A stretch of 60,000 nt of DNA, taken from Polytrichum commune. Taxonomy: Eukaryota > Streptophyta > Polytrichopsida > Polytrichales > Polytrichaceae. The notes under the pieces are model-generated. The model searched no databases. It was not told where the DNA came from and saw only the letters and a list, made by a program, of their open reading frames with translations. Below are positions 1 to 13,652 of the stretch, one piece after another. Position 1 is the first letter of the stretch. The number at the start of each line of letters is the position of its first letter. The stretch is from positions 29,162,527 to 29,222,526 of the forward strand of contig OX485808.1 of assembly GCA_950295325.1 (NCBI GenBank), in the 5' to 3' direction. The position numbers and the translations under genes were made by a program.

Positions 1-964
1 TTGCATAGTTAACTTAGCTCTGGCTATCTATGTATGTTGCTCTTGTGTGCTATGTCATGGTTCCAAAGGTATGATATGACCCTAAACTACCAAGTGATAA
101 TGGAGAGATACCCATTTCCGAATGGAGTGGTTGGCGATTGGATTCCCACTGTGAAATCTTCTTTTTATTTGACAAAAAAAATACAAGCTAGATATGTAGG
201 AAGCCAAGAGCCCACCCATTGCAAGGTAGGCAGTAAACCCCACCTTGCACCAAGAGAATTCTTGAGCATGGTACGGCCAACATGCTCAGATTGATGTCGG
301 ATTGCCTGACGTTGGTTATTTATTTATTTTCATGGTTCCAATCCACACATGGTTGTGATGTGGCAATTGAACCATTTCATTATTATGTTTGAGCTAAAAC
401 AAATAACATAAGAGAGAGATTAGTATGTAAGGTATATGTGTTTAAATCAAACATAGCCATTATATGGACACTTATATTTGAGTTACATATGGGTAGGTGT
501 GGATGGAACAAAGAACTCCAAAAAAATACGTGTTTAATAGAGATTGGACTACATGCTCAGAATACACTAACCATTCTAGGCTGAATAGTCAACATGTTCG
601 GGGGAACATTTACGACCACCTAATGAACATAAAAATCTTCACTTTTGATTTTGAATCAAATATTCATATAAGCTCTAATCATGATGAAACAAATGACTGT
701 GGACATGGATTTGCTAATCATCGCACACTAATTTCGTGTGTCGTATCCTACGAGAAGTGAGTGCAAAGGGAAAAATATCCAAATGACACACATCTAGGTT
801 AGAGATTTATGACTTGTTTGGGATTTGCTTACATAGGATTGTGGGACACACAACGGCATAGGCATTCTTTCTTGCTTGTAGCCTTCGATGGTGATTTTGA
901 CTATTGTACTGGTGTTGGAGCAATGTATGACGAAGAATTTTGCAAGCAATTCCATGAGTATTTA
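1..964. other. Non-genic sequence with a dispersed repeat copy
   Basis: No exon-like or domain-bearing reading frame is visible. Bases about 490-790 are one copy of a dispersed repeat also seen near 4960-5230, 5860-6190, 20990-21120, 21740-21850 and 43630-43870. Shared landmarks are an agattggactac-like segment, a ttctaggttgaatagtcaac-like segment and a run ending in atattcatacaagct. The short open frames here are not conserved between the copies, so they are treated as noise. Confidence 0.6.
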
Positions 965-1460
965 GGGGCGGTTTACACTATAGACCATGAAGTCGTCCCA
1001 CGGCCGTCTAAGCGATGTGATTGGACGTTGAAGTCGTCCCGGGACGACTTGGGTTTACACCAAGGAAAAAATGGCAGAGTGACCACGGAGGTTGAGGTCC
1101 ACAAATTTGTTTTTTTAAGCCTACTCTATCCACTGCCATGGTCCAACGGGTTTTCCGTTGGGACAAGCAAAAGAGGTGGTCTAGGAAAAATAGCAAGGGC
1201 CCATGTCAGAAAAATGCCGTTTTAATGATTTGTTTGGATTTTTTTAATAAATTTTTTTCCAACTTAGTTAATGACCCCACTTTTTGGTGCATGGTCATTC
1301 TTCATGGTCCACATTCGGTTTACACCTAGTAAAGGGCCCACGAACCATGAAAACTAATATTTTAGTAACTCGGACCATGGAAGTCGTCCCATGAAGTCGT
1401 CCCACGCAAAATAGGCCTCTTACGTGGGACGACTTCATGGTCCATAGTGTAAACCGCCCC
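965..1460. mobile_element. Tourist/PIF-Harbinger-like MITE
   Basis: A 496-bp element has terminal inverted repeats of about 38 bp: 965-1002 matches the reverse complement of 1423-1460 with one or two mismatches. The ends begin GGGGCGGTTTACACTAT. It is flanked by the trinucleotide TTA on both sides (962-964 and 1461-1463), the target-site duplication typical of PIF/Harbinger elements. The interior holds extra copies of an ATGAAGTCGTCCCA motif (about 988 and 1390) but no transposase, so it is non-autonomous. The similar GGGGC terminus of the element at 22578-23055 suggests a related family. Confidence 0.85.
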
Positions 1461-3500
1461 TTAGTCTAGGTTGGACCAGCATTGGACTTGGAGGATTATG
1501 AAATTACCTCAACTCATATTCTCTCAAATGCCACTAGCATCATTCTTTTCGTGAATTAATCCAATAATAGGTGGTGCGATGATCAATGAACAAGAAGAAC
1601 TAATGGTTAGTTACAAATGAACCGGTTGAAGCTCAAGTCTTTAGGAGAATTACCAATCATTTTAGATGATCTTATATAATATACTTCAAATTAATAAAGA
1701 AAAACCAAAAGTTGTCAACATGCAACCGGTTGGATTTGGAAACACTAGGATCTTGACCCGATTATGCCCAAAACTCTCCCCGGACATTGGTGATGATGGA
1801 TAACTGAATTTAGGTCTTAGTTGAAACTCACCTCTCGTGGCAACAAGAGTTTTAGTCGTGATTGCCACCAAAATTTTGTGACATGGCTAAAGAGGAAGAT
1901 TGATGGCGACGATGTAGAATTGCCTTACAAATCATTTGGCTCACAACTACACTAAACATGATATTTAGCATCACCAATTCTATTCATCTTGCTCAATACT
2001 GATTATAAAATGCGGTATAGTGCCACCAACACTAAATGTTAACCCAACATTATTTGTCGTTCCTTGTATTTTTTTACTTTCAAAAAAAAAATGAGGGGGA
2101 GGGGGGGGGGGGGGGTTAAAGATTTACAGTGTTGCAATTATTGTGACTTACCAAATGATTTTTCATCCATGTTTCAATCATTTATGACAATAGTTGATCA
2201 CATGCTGCTGACAAGAGAAGGTAGGGTTTGGCCAATGGATGAATTCGTCCATCGTCCATCGTCCATGACAATCTTTCTTCACCGATTCATTAGAAGGGTC
2301 ATCTGGAAAGTTACCATAGTGACAACAAATTACCATATGACACTATGTATCATTTTTAGTGTAGCTTTCTATGGGTATGGTACTCACAACACTTGTATTT
2401 TATAATAATTTATCGTGCTTTAGATCCAATGGCTATACCACCATTGGAGAATTAAGTGGGTGAGTTGCATCCATGAAGAAATTCTCGAGTTTCTTATAAA
2501 CTATGATGTAGAAAAATGTTTTTTGCAAGACGTTCAATCTGTAGATCAAGGAATAAGGTGGTTTCTCCAAAATCTATCATCTCAACTTCATCTTTGAGTT
2601 GAAAATGATATGGGAGATGACATCAACCATGGCAACGAAGTTGAGGTCATCAACATATATTGCCACAATAACTAACCCCATGGGGGTTTGTAGTTGAAAA
2701 TGCATGGACAAACCTCATCAATCTTAAAACCTCGATCGATCACAAAATCTCAAACAGATGTACCACATCTTGCAAGCATGTTTAAGGCCGTATAATCTTC
2801 TCTCAAGTTAAAGGCAATATGGTTGTTCTTTAGGGTTATGGAAATCAACCAACCTTGTAGTAACCTTCATATATATGTCAGGTTCTAAACTGCCATATAA
2901 GTATGCATTAATAACATCCATCAAACTTGTTCCAAATTGTTGTCACCTGCAAGACTTAGGAGATACATGAATATAATTGCGTCCATCACATGGGAATATG
3001 CTCTCCATAATACTTGGACGTTGGATGAAACCTTGGGCAACTAACCGTGTTTTGTACCGAGAAACATTTCCAAATTTGTCTCGTTTCTTCAAACACGCAT
3101 GTACAACCCATTGGATTATCCCTTTATGGTGTAGTCTCCACTAGACCTAATACCTTTTGGAATCTCAAAGACACCAATTCAAATCTTGTGGCCTCTATCC
3201 ACTATATTGAGTAAAGTATGCATGTAAAAGTATGAAGGTATAAGTAAAAACCGGCTTCATTAGCTTGCATGAGTCATGTGAAGCATCCCAATTGATATAA
3301 TAAAATATGTTCAAATATTATGTTTCAATCAACTATACAATGGCCATGACAACTAAGGTGGCTAGGATGTGACTAGGAGAAAAGTCTATGAGGAATTTTT
3401 TTATCACGTCAACATGTGGGTGCGTCTTTTCATCCTCATGCTCATTGTTCACATGATAGCTACATATTGAGATACGGTTTTTGCGTTTGTTTAGGAAAAA
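1461..3500. other. Non-genic sequence
   Basis: No recognisable coding region. Bases about 1600-1720 resemble 55520-55660 (shared aaccggttgaagctcaag-like stretch and a following gttgtcaaca), so this is a dispersed repeat fragment. A G-rich homopolymer lies at about 2095-2116. Confidence 0.5.
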
Positions 3501-4800
3501 TAATTGAATGACACCCACATATCTTTTGTATATTGATTGCAACCAACAAGATCACTCGATCTGGTATTGGAACCCAATGTGATTGAGACCGAGCTATTTT
3601 TCATATGCAAAGACACAACTTATTTGCGAAGCTAAACATATATATCTAATATTCTATATGATTGTAGACGATGCTTGGCCCACATAACATTATGTTTGTA
3701 TGTGAGGAATATTCCATATGATATTGTCATTCCCACATAACATTGTTATGGATCTGAATAATGTTATCCATCTAAGTTGATTGTTGATGATTTAAAGGAT
3801 ATGTTTTTAGATCTACACCTAACCACACACCATTTTAACTATAGGTGTCCAATGAAGAATGGCAACCAAATAACACCGTATATACATTTGTATATTGATT
3901 GTGACCAACAAGATCATCCACATTTGAGATTGGAGCCCAATGTGACTCGAGACAATTGAAAGTTCAACTAAGTAATTGTTGGCAATGCATACCACAATTA
4001 ATTGATTGGTGACAAGGCATGGCCCAACTAAGTCGATTGTAGATGATTCATGATGCACGTTCTAAAACCCACACATGACCGCACGCCACATCATACCATT
4101 ACTCATATCCATAATTGTGTTCTATGGGACCGACAATAGTATGCATAATATTCCCATAATCCGTATGAATATAGGAATATTATGCACAATATTGTCAGTC
4201 CCACAAAACACTATTATAGATTAGAATAATGTTATGGTCAAATATAGGTGTATGATTAAAATAGTCAACCAAATAACACTTGCAAGCCCCTTGTGTAAAT
4301 CGATCGCAACCAACAAGGTCACTCAATTGGAGACAAGAGCCAACTAAAAGCCTACCTATATGTAAGTGTTAACAATGCATGGCCCAACTAAGTTAAATGT
4401 TGGTGATTCATGGTGTGTGTTCTTAAACCCACACCAGACCGCACACATTATTTGAAATTAAAGTGTATGATTAAGAAAAGTAACCAAATAACACCCATAG
4501 ACACTTTACATAAATTGATCACAACCAATAAGAACACTTGATTTGAGAGCCATTTCATATGCATGTGTTCAGTTAAGAAAAATAACCAAATAACACCCCC
4601 ACACACGTTTTATGAATCAATCACAACCGATAAAATTGTTCGATTTAAGACTAGAGCCCGATGTGGCCCGAGCCAATTGAAAGCCCAACTAAATGATTGT
4701 TGACATTGAATGGCCCAACTAAATTGATTCTCAAAGATGCATGGCCCAAGTAAAGTTGATTGTTGATGGGCTGTAGGTAATCTTATGTTCTTAGATATGA
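3500..4800. repeat. Degenerate interspersed/tandem repeat cluster
   Basis: Diverged copies of one unit recur near 3535-3600, 3885-3990, 4300-4400, 4500-4560 and 4610-4760. Each has a gatcgcaaccaacaagat-like core, then an 'attggagcccaatgtgact'-like stretch, then a gcccaactaagt...ttgttgacaatgcatggccc-like end (split here for brevity). Further copies lie at about 5670-5790, 6220-6340 and 21560-21670. At 4123-4205 an inverted repeat (gggaccgacaatagtatgca pairing with its complement) forms a possible MITE-like hairpin. No coding content is supported. Confidence 0.55.
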
Positions 4801-5232
4801 CTCCACATCCATTTCAATAAGTAAGACCTTGTTAACCCTAACTTCCTTATATAATCTCAATATAGGTGTCCAATTAGTGATCAAATAATAGCCGCACACA
4901 ACTTTAAGGTACACGTGCCTAATTAGGGTACTTCTCTTTACTTGGCCACCTATACTTGAGTCATATGTGACTCCAAGAATGGATACTCAAAAGATACGTG
5001 TTTAACATAGATCGTGTGTTCATAAAATGAGAATTATTCTAGGTTCAATAGTCAACATAATTGGGGGAACCTGTATGGCTAGTTAATGAGCACAAAAAGT
5101 CCTCACATTGATAATGAGTAAGATATTCATACAAGCTTTGAAAAGTATCATGAAAGTGGCTATGGCTTCGATATGGATTTGCTCACTATCTCATACTAAT
5201 TGTGTGTTTCATATGCTAGGAGAAGCGGGCTG

Positions 5233-5636
5233 CATTGATTATCCCAATTAGTGCGTGCCATACTAATTCCCAAAACACATGCTATTTTGCTAAGTCTTGA
5301 ATTAGTAAAAAATATTTTTTATTATTGAGTGATGTTTTTTAAATACATGCTCATTTACCACACATCCCAAGAAAACTAATGTGTGCTCTAAGGTGCATGT
5401 AGAGTGATAAAAAATGCAAACACATGATTGTCAATGAATAGGGCCAAGTTGAATAGTGACAATACTTTTAGTGAATAGTGCATCTATGAATAGTATTTTT
5501 AGTGAACATTATTGAGATGAACAATGCTTCATAAATCGTTGGTGGCACTAATTTCATTGTAAAGAAATGAAGTATCACCTTCAATTAATTTACCACACAC
5601 ACTATAGCCCTCTTCCACTAATTGGGATAATCAGTG
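5233..5636. mobile_element. TA-target TIR element (Tc1/mariner-like MITE)
   Basis: The ends form an inverted repeat, CATTGATTATCCCAATTAGTG on the left and its near-perfect complement on the right. The element is about 404 bp and AT-rich, with no coding sequence. The paralogous repeat copy at about 6185-6200 is an empty site: it reads tgctagttgg where this copy reads ggc-TG-[element]-TA-gttgg. Insertion at a TA dinucleotide, with one TA copy later mutated to TG, explains this. TA target sites are characteristic of Tc1/mariner (Stowaway-type) elements, but the terminus does not match the usual Stowaway consensus that I know. Confidence 0.75.
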
Positions 5637-6433
5637 TAGTTGGAAAAAGGAACCATCTAAGACCCATTTACTAATGTAAATTGATCACAACCAATAAGAT
5701 GGTTTGATTTGAGATTGGAGCCTAATATGACTCAAGCCAACCGAAAAACCCAAGTTCCAATTAAGGTAAGGTAGATGGGTCTTAAGTGACTCATTTTCTT
5801 AATCATACCCATGCATTTGATTAGTATGTGGTTTGGTGAGAATCAAACAACAAACATCATAAAGACACATGTTTCAAAGAGATTGGACTACATCTACAAT
5901 TATTACTAACTGTTCTACACTTGACACACAATTGGGAGAACCTATCTATCCAGTTAATAGGAAAAAATCAACAAACATGCACTCCGGTAACCATAACTCA
6001 ATTAGGGGAAGTCCGATTCTCAATTTGATTTTTGCAGATGTTTCATTGTAGAGTTGCTAACGTAACACAAATTTTGTTGTGTAAAATCAATCATTATAAT
6101 CGGAGAACATGAAAAACGAACCAAAGAGTACTGACATACCATAACCATCTCATAATAATCATGCGTTTTGTATTCTAGGAGAGATGTGCTAGTTGGAAAA
6201 GAGACCATTGAAGACTCATGTACCTTATGTAAATCGATCGCAATGAATAAGATGGCTCAATTTGAGATTGGAGCCCAATGTGACTCAAGCGGGCCAATTA
6301 AAAGCCCAAGTTCCAACCCAACGTTAAGTGATTGTTGAGACATGCATGGCACTCTCCTAATGAAACTGTAGCTTCCCAAGTGTAGGAGGTGAGGCTACTT
6401 TACACGTTTCTAGGGTTAGCCCCCCCCCTTCCT

Positions 6434-7435
6434 TCCCTGTTTCTATGTCTGTGTCTCTGGAACTCTCTATTCCCAAGTGTTGCTCCTCCGAGACCCCAGC
6501 TATGGCGACTTAGCGCCTTCCCTCGCTTCGTTCGCAGAGCGCTCCCTTTTCTCTCCTCCTCTGTCGCGCCTTTACAAACTTTTCGATACCGCTTTTCACC
6601 AATTCTTATAAACGAGCCGCTGCTGCTGCTCACGGTATATGCGCTGTGGCCTCCACAGCTTCCAGGTACAAAGTTTCGCAAAACCCTAGTGGTCTCGAAC
6701 TCTACCCACTCTTTTCTGTTCTTTTCTTCTTTGTTGTAAGCATCTTGTGGCGGTCGAATCTTGGCCTGGCATGTTGTTAGTAGTGTAGGCCGAGCGATGT
6801 GGTGTGGAGAGATGTGATAAGATGGTGTCGCATTTTAGATAGATAGATAGAGAGAGAGCGAGAGAGATGGATGCGGTGCGATGGTAAGCTTGTGTGTGGA
6901 GAGAGATGTGTGTCTGGTTGAGGTGATTGGGTGCCTGGGAGTTAGTTAGTTAGCTAGTTAGTTCCTGTGGCTTGCGTATCGTTATGTCAGGTGAGAGATG
7001 TTTATCGTGAGTTAGGTTTATGGTTTGGTGGATATTTTTGTTCTTTTTTTGGGGGTTGGGGGATATGTTGTTTGGGGTTTAAGAGCGACCAGTACCACAG
7101 TTGCGAGGGTTCGATGCGATTTCGCGCTGGCCCTGCGTGTCTGTATTTACTACTGCTGCAGCATACCGATTAATTTGGTCTTGAGATTTTACCGGTTTTT
7201 GTTTTTTCGGATATAGCAGGCTTTGATTAGGTTCCAGACATCACTGAAGAAGTTTTTCATGTGTTGACGTCTAATTGTGTAGTCCGGAAGGTGTTCATTC
7301 TGCATTTGTTTGCAGAATGAACATATGGGCATCTAAATTCGCGGCTACAAGGCAGATTCTGGCTGTTTTTTATCCTCCCATCCGCTCGATGATAATTTTG
7401 TTTTGCTCTGTTGTTTTGGAATTAGATCATTCAAA
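6434..7435 (+). promoter_or_regulatory. 5' leader exon and leader intron of the SR-cyclophilin gene
   Basis: Pyrimidine-rich sequence from about 6415 and CT-rich text to 6735 look like a plant 5'UTR. A donor at 6736 (GT-AAGC) and an acceptor ending at 7425 (TTAG) would define a 690-bp leader intron, leaving 10 nt of UTR before the ATG at 7436. A GATA/GA microsatellite lies at about 6836-6870, inside the intron. The whole interval to about 7150 is duplicated at 21926-23138. The exact transcription start cannot be read from the sequence. Confidence 0.6.
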
Positions 7436-10400
7436 ATGGGGAAAAAAGCTGCAAATCCGAAAGTTTTTTTCGATGTCACCATAGGGGGTGATCCTGCTGG
7501 CAAGATTGTGATGGAGGTAATTTGAATTGGCAACACTGAACAATGTCTATAAGTTCTTGGCCAGAGGTTTTGATATGCACAAAGCTCTTTCAAGTCTTAT
7601 ATACTTAATTGGAGTGTAGGGCTAAGCTTTCTCTTAATAGCTATATTAGTATTAGCCTTGTAGTATGGGGATAATTTTGGTTTTTTACAGAACTAACAAG
7701 TGCCGTTTGATCAAATCTTCTATACAAGCGTCTCCCGAGAATCTGTTTTGTCGGGGTGATATGATCACCAAGAGTGACGATATAATCGCTTATCTTTTCT
7801 TTTCAACAGCTTTATGCAGATGTTGTGCCAAAGACTGCAGAGAACTTTCGGGCGCTTTGTACAGGTACACCTGAGCTGAGCATATGTATTCCTATTTAGA
7901 TGTGTGCGTAGTTATGTACATGGTCCTTGCCATCTGTATAGTTTACTGAATTGTGTAGAGGGAATGAAAAATGAAACATATGTGTAATTAAGAATCATAT
8001 TTTCCATCTGTTTTGTGGAATGTCATATGACTACTTGATTGTGATTGGTTAGAGTGACAAAGGTTTCTACAGTGGAGGTGTGGGAGTGAGATTGTGATTG
8101 GGTTCTGTTGGATATCTATGGCATTCTCATGTTATGAAGTTTTCTGTTGCAACCTGCATTAGGTGGACATTCAAAGCAAGTCTTTCAAGTATCAGAAAGC
8201 AATTTATTGGTTTGTTATCACTGGAAGGTACATTTTGAATGGGTACAATTGAGCGGACTAAAGTACCATGGAAAAGATCAATCTTTCTGACTAACATCTT
8301 AACTTTGCGTGTTGATCTTCCAGGGGAAAAGGGGATGGGTCGAGCAACAGGAAAACCCTTGACTTTTATGGGCTCTATTTTCCACCGAGTTATTCCAGGC
8401 TTCATGGCTCAAGTAATCTACAATGAGCTTTGCAATTCTCTCCTCTTTTAAGCTCTCTCCATGCTGTTTGACTAGTACCTCCACTGCTCTACTTCTACTC
8501 AGGAGGTTGAGGTTTATATGAGGAAAAGGTAGAGCCGTAGCTAAAATTTCAGCAGATATACTAAACTTCATGTTTTGGGTGGGTACAGGGAGGAGATTTT
8601 TCCAAGAGAGATGGTAAGTTTATTACCTTTGGTTTCAGAAGTTAAGCTGAGGTATTCTAATTGAAATGCTACACAAAGTTAGAGGAATATTTGATGTTTT
8701 GAGGTCAGACTCTGGAGAACTAGTCTCATTCATGAATTCTTCAATCCTTATTGTTCTTTATGTGAGTCATTACAATTACACAAGAATGAATTATTTTTAA
8801 GAAATCAAAGTGGAGTAAAGAAAACTTACTGTTTGTTTGGGATATTTGTTGGATTCTGTAACATTGTTGAGGAGACAGTGGAATCCATAGAATGTAGATA
8901 CTGTTGAATAAATATGGAAGTACTGGCACAACACTTCAGAAGGTCCCCTGATTGTCTGTATGGCTGATAGTAGCCATTGGTGTGGTCGTGGTTGGTTATT
9001 GGGTTTTGAATTCAAAGGCATTTCAAAGTGAAGATCAGTGTACTCGGGCTGAGAGGTATTTTAGCGCACTTGCTTGCAGTACATCTTTGAATATCCTGGA
9101 ATAAGCTGGGAACATACATCTCACAGCCTGAGTGATCATAATACTAGAGAGAGGACTCTGATTTGTACTCAGGGCAATGTGGAGCTTTTGGTTTATTGCT
9201 GGTGGCAATGATTGCCTTGGATGCTGGTGGCCATGAATGGTTATATTTATAGGGCCTGTGCTCTTCATTGTGAAGTCACATCTTTTTTCTTCCTTTATGT
9301 GATGCTTCTCTCCTGAATGTTTGTTGTCTAGTCCTGTCTGTCTGCAATATGTTTCATTCTTGAAGGAAGTGGAAGCTTCATAATAGAGAGGGTGTATTGG
9401 CAATGTAAAGTGATATTTCTCATTCATTGTTGAAGTGCTGGTTACAACTTTGCAGGCACAGGTGGGGAAAGCATATACGGAGGCAAATTTGCTGGTATAC
9501 TTCTCAATCTGGCCTCTTTTGGCCTTGTGATGATTAAGTATAGTCTTAGTTGCAAGTCAGGTTTATTCTTTGGATAATAGCATTGTTCAGAGGAAAATAT
9601 TTGTAGCTGAAGAGAAAATCCTAAAAGAATAATCTGGTTGTTGGATGGGTTACATGTAATGAAAAGATCATGCCAGGTATGTGGCCAGAACTTATACATG
9701 TTGTTTTGTGTTTTGTTATAGTAATGGGTTCTACTTCTGTAAATTGAAGCACCTACTTTTTTGCACATCTTTTTCGTATCACATAATATGATTATATGCA
9801 CTGCACTAGGAGAAAATGTGAATGAAAAAGTATGCATCAGGAGGGTTCATCCTCTACATGAGAATGACCTTTATTTTTTCCACTTTTTCCCAGATGAGAA
9901 TTTCAAGCACTCGCATCTTGGACCAGGAATGTTGTCTATGGCAAATGCAGGTCCAAATACAAACGGGTCGCAATTTTTCTTGACCTTCAAATCACAGCCG
10001 CATCTGGATGGGTAAGGATATCGATATTCAGAAACCCACCTTATTCAAATCCTCGTTGTTCTAATATTCTAGATACTATGGAGTAGATTCTTGGTTGGTA
10101 TTTACTGTCATGGCACATGGGGCAGTGTGCATTGATGGTCCTTCTGCAGTGTTGTGCAGGTCCATGGTTGGCTATTATGGCCCTTAAGCCTTTTATCCCA
10201 GTCTTCTCCAACTCACTCTGTCCTAATGACTATTTTATTTGTATACTTGTTTGTAGGCCATGAACCTCGTCATTGTTCATCCCACATGACTCCTGTGCCA
10301 TTCACAGTGGCGGGGTGAGGCAAACTTGTGTTTGTGCCAATGTGGATCTTCTTATATTTTTCCTGGTTATCTTTCCATGTTATTGGTGGTGTCTTCTATT

Positions 10401-13400
10401 TGTAGGAAGTATGCTTGTGGTGAATGCTAATTAATATTTTCTGCTACATGCAGGAAGCATGTGGTGTTTGGTAAAGTTGTGGAGGGGTTGGATGTTCTGA
10501 AAGACATTGAGTCCGTACCTACTATTGGCCCAAGAAACAAGCCTGAGGTGCCCATTAAGATTGTGAATTGTGGGGAGGTACTCAAGGGTAAAGATAACGG
10601 CGTAGTTGGTGCCAGAGATGGTACGCAGCAGGAACTTAAGAGTTGTATAATGTGCCAGAATGAATGCACTGAGTTGTAGATGCATTGTGTCTCAACTGAT
10701 GACTCTGTGACTTATGATATGTGCTGATAGCAATTAGGAAGCAGGTATATGTTACTCATGCCATTTTTTTGAGTTGCAACTACCACATGTTGTTTGATGA
10801 GTTTTTCTTTCACTTACTATTTATGCAAAAATATTGGATACCAATAGGGTATGTTGGAGTGCAGGGAAAAGGAAGAGCAAAAGGCACAAGGAAGTGAGAA
10901 CTGATTATTCAAGTGATGAAGAAGATGAACCTGTTCGGCCAAAGAGAAAGCACAAGAAAGTTGTCAAAGATCGCAGAAAAAAGAGAAGGCGCCGCTACTC
11001 AACAGATACATCAGAAAGCTCATCGGATACAGATTCCTACACAGACTCTTCTTCTGATAGTGACTCAGACTCTGAATCTGATTCCTCATCAGACCTAAGT
11101 TCTTCAAGCGAGGATGACAAGCGGAGACGGAGAAGGAAGCCAGTGAGGAAGGAGAAAAAGAGATCCTTGAAGCGGAAAAGAGACAAACGCAAGGACAAGA
11201 AACGGAGGAGGACTACAAAATCAAGGAGGAGAGCAAAATCGTGAGTGCCTTAAGCAGACTCTAAAGAAACCACAATGATCATGATGCACAGCAGGTGTTG
11301 GCGCACTGCATTACCAACAATTAGCTTCTATGTTACATGGTCATTGACTAGAGTGTACTTGGTGTTGTGTGTATCAGGAGTTCTGAGAGCGAGACTAGTT
11401 ATAGTGAAAGTGAGACTTCCAGCTCTGATACTGAAAGCGATTCAGGAAGTGATGTTAGTGAGCAGCCAGTCAAGCGCAAAGTAGCGCACAAGAGTACTCG
11501 TGGGCAAGGTTTGGTTCCTTTTCTTCATTTTTGATATCATGGTATATTATTAGTATATGTTTAAACATCTGCGTTACATGTCTCTTGCTCTCTTATTAGA
11601 TAAGGAACATAAATTTGAGATCTCTTCCATTCTGTGTCCAACATCTCTGCATACCCTTTAAAGTAGTCCTACAAGCATACTTCAAGTGCATATTTGTATT
11701 CCCATTTTTGTATATTTCTATTCCTGGATTGCATTAATTTATTATCACATTTGTTTATCATTGCCCCCACAGGGAAAGCTTCTGTGAAGCTAACAACAGC
11801 TACACCAGCTGACGAGAAGGTTCTGGAGGAGCCTTTGGGAGTTGATTTATTGAAGGATGTTGATACAGTGAAGGATGTACAGAAAGTGAAAGATATAGAG
11901 AATGAGAAGCATGAAGTAGCTGTTGAAGATCTTCTTGATGACAAACCTGAAACTCAAAAGGCTGGTGTGAATGGAAGCAAGGGTGCCAAGGGCAGTGAGG
12001 CAATAGCTAGAGACAAGAGTTTGTCTCCTCCTCCAAGTCCTTATCAGAGCCGGTCCAGGTTACCTCCTGCTTTCAAGCAATCCAAGTTGTGACTTGATTC
12101 TAAGAGTTGGATTGGGGCGTTTTCGGTTGTTTCATGTTGTCTAGCTATCACTAAATGAAGTCTGTAACTGAGCCTCTTTGGACTTGAATGCAGAAGCCGA
12201 AGCCGAAGCCCTGCAGAAGTGAGAAACATGAGTCGCAGCCGAAGCCGAAGTCGGAGTCGAAGCCCGAGTGTTGTTCAGAGGAAAAGCTTAAGCAGGAGCA
12301 TGAGTCGGAGTCAGAGTCGGAGTCGAAGCTTGAGTCCAGTTTTAAGTCCCAAACCTTTTCAGAGCTCATCATTGCCAGTGGACAGCCCAAAGAGGCATGT
12401 TCCGAGTCGTAGCCCAAGCAAGAGTAGGAGCCCCACACCTCCAGCTGCTGTGAAGACACGCAGCCCCACACCACCTGCTCCTCCCCGGCGGTCTAGGAGC
12501 CGGACCCGGACCCCTGTGAGGAGTCCCAGTCAGGAAGGGACTCCAAAGAGGATAAGACGAGGCCGTGGATTTAGCCAACAGTATTCATATGCCAGACGAT
12601 ATCGAACCCCATCACCTGATCGGTCACCACCCAGGTCATATCGATATGGCGGTCGGGGAGACAGAGACAGGCATGACCGAGGTCGGAATGATAGGTATTC
12701 TCTCGGAACAGAGTTCAGTGTGGATCTTAAAGCAGCCATTTCCAATTTGCATGAGTGTAGTTTCTCAATGTCTGAATCATATTATTGATGAAGCTTAGTG
12801 CTACACTTAAGATGTTCAATGTGATGTTACCATCAGATACGGAGGGGGAGGCTATAGAGGTCGTCGAGATTGGAGCCCACAACGGTATAGAAGTCCTCCA
12901 AGGGGTCGATCACCACCAAGGTACTTTAAGCACACTTTTCCTTTTCAATTTTATTTTGTAAGCTTTTATTTATGGTTTTAATGTTGCACTCCGGGTCTTT
13001 TTGTTTGCATACTTACTAGCTGCACCCATGGCATGCCTCAAAATTTCTCTCATGGTTATCATTGGTGTTAGTGTCGACAAGTCAAGTTGAGATGGCAGTC
13101 GCTTGCCTGCACCAGTGATCATGCCATACTGTTCCAAGTGACATACTGTCATAGTCAGATATTTGAATGTGATTTCCTTAATTGTTGATCAGGTACAAGA
13201 GGGCTCCCAGTCGAAGCATTAGTCGAAGTCGCAGCCCTGCTGGCCGTCGCGACCGAAGTCGCAGAGATTACTCCCGCAGCCTCAGTCGCAGTCCATCTGT
13301 GTCTGGAGGCCGTGCTATTATCAGCAATGATCTACGCAATCGTCTTGGACCTCGCAGTGCAAGTCTGTCCAAAGAAGGACACAACAATGGTGTGAATAAA

Positions 13401-13652
13401 GGTAGAAGGCATCGTTCTCCAAGTGGGAGTTCATCCAAATCTCATTCCCCGAGTCGCTCAGCATCAGGGAGTCTATCACCACATGACAATAAGTTGGTGT
13501 CTTATGGTAGGGATAAGAGTGATCGGCGTCGCAGATCACCTACTCCTTCCGTCAGTGTGTCCCCATCCCGAAGCAGGTCATCAGGTGAGAATGCAGGCTT
13601 AGTTTCATATGGAGAAGAAGCAAGCCCAGACTCAAGATCCCTATCTAAGTAG
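7436..13652 (+). CDS. CYP95-like: Nuclear SR-rich cyclophilin (peptidyl-prolyl cis-trans isomerase), CYP63/CYP95 type
   Basis: Thirteen coding exons join in frame: 7436-7516, 7810-7864, 8324-8412, 8589-8613, 9456-9494, 9894-10011, 10454-10620, 10865-11240, 11378-11508, 11773-12058, 12194-12694, 12837-12920, 13193-13652 (2412 nt, 803 aa), all with GT-AG introns. Residues about 7-175 are a cyclophilin domain: VFFDVTIGG, then [15 protein letters not shown] with the catalytic Arg, Phe, Met and Gln, then NGSQFF and HLDGKHVVFG. The position of the cyclosporin-contacting Trp of human CypA is His, as in other large SR-cyclophilins. A Lys/Arg and Ser/Asp/Glu-rich region follows. The C-terminal half has many RS/SR dipeptides and SPTPP motifs. 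Family members sit in nuclear speckles and bind splicing factors; that role is inferred here. The gene looks intact. Confidence 0.96.

Noticed and set aside
2095-2116. G-run as a G-quadruplex regulatory element
   Set aside because: A single homopolymer tract in non-genic repeat DNA; nothing around it supports a role.
9442-9837. Antisense frames inside cyclophilin introns (also 9035-9427)
   Set aside because: They span a real sense exon or intron sequence and have no domain or splice logic of their own.
12151-12474. Antisense frame opposite the RS-rich exon
   Set aside because: Low-complexity shadow of the RS repeat codons on the sense strand.
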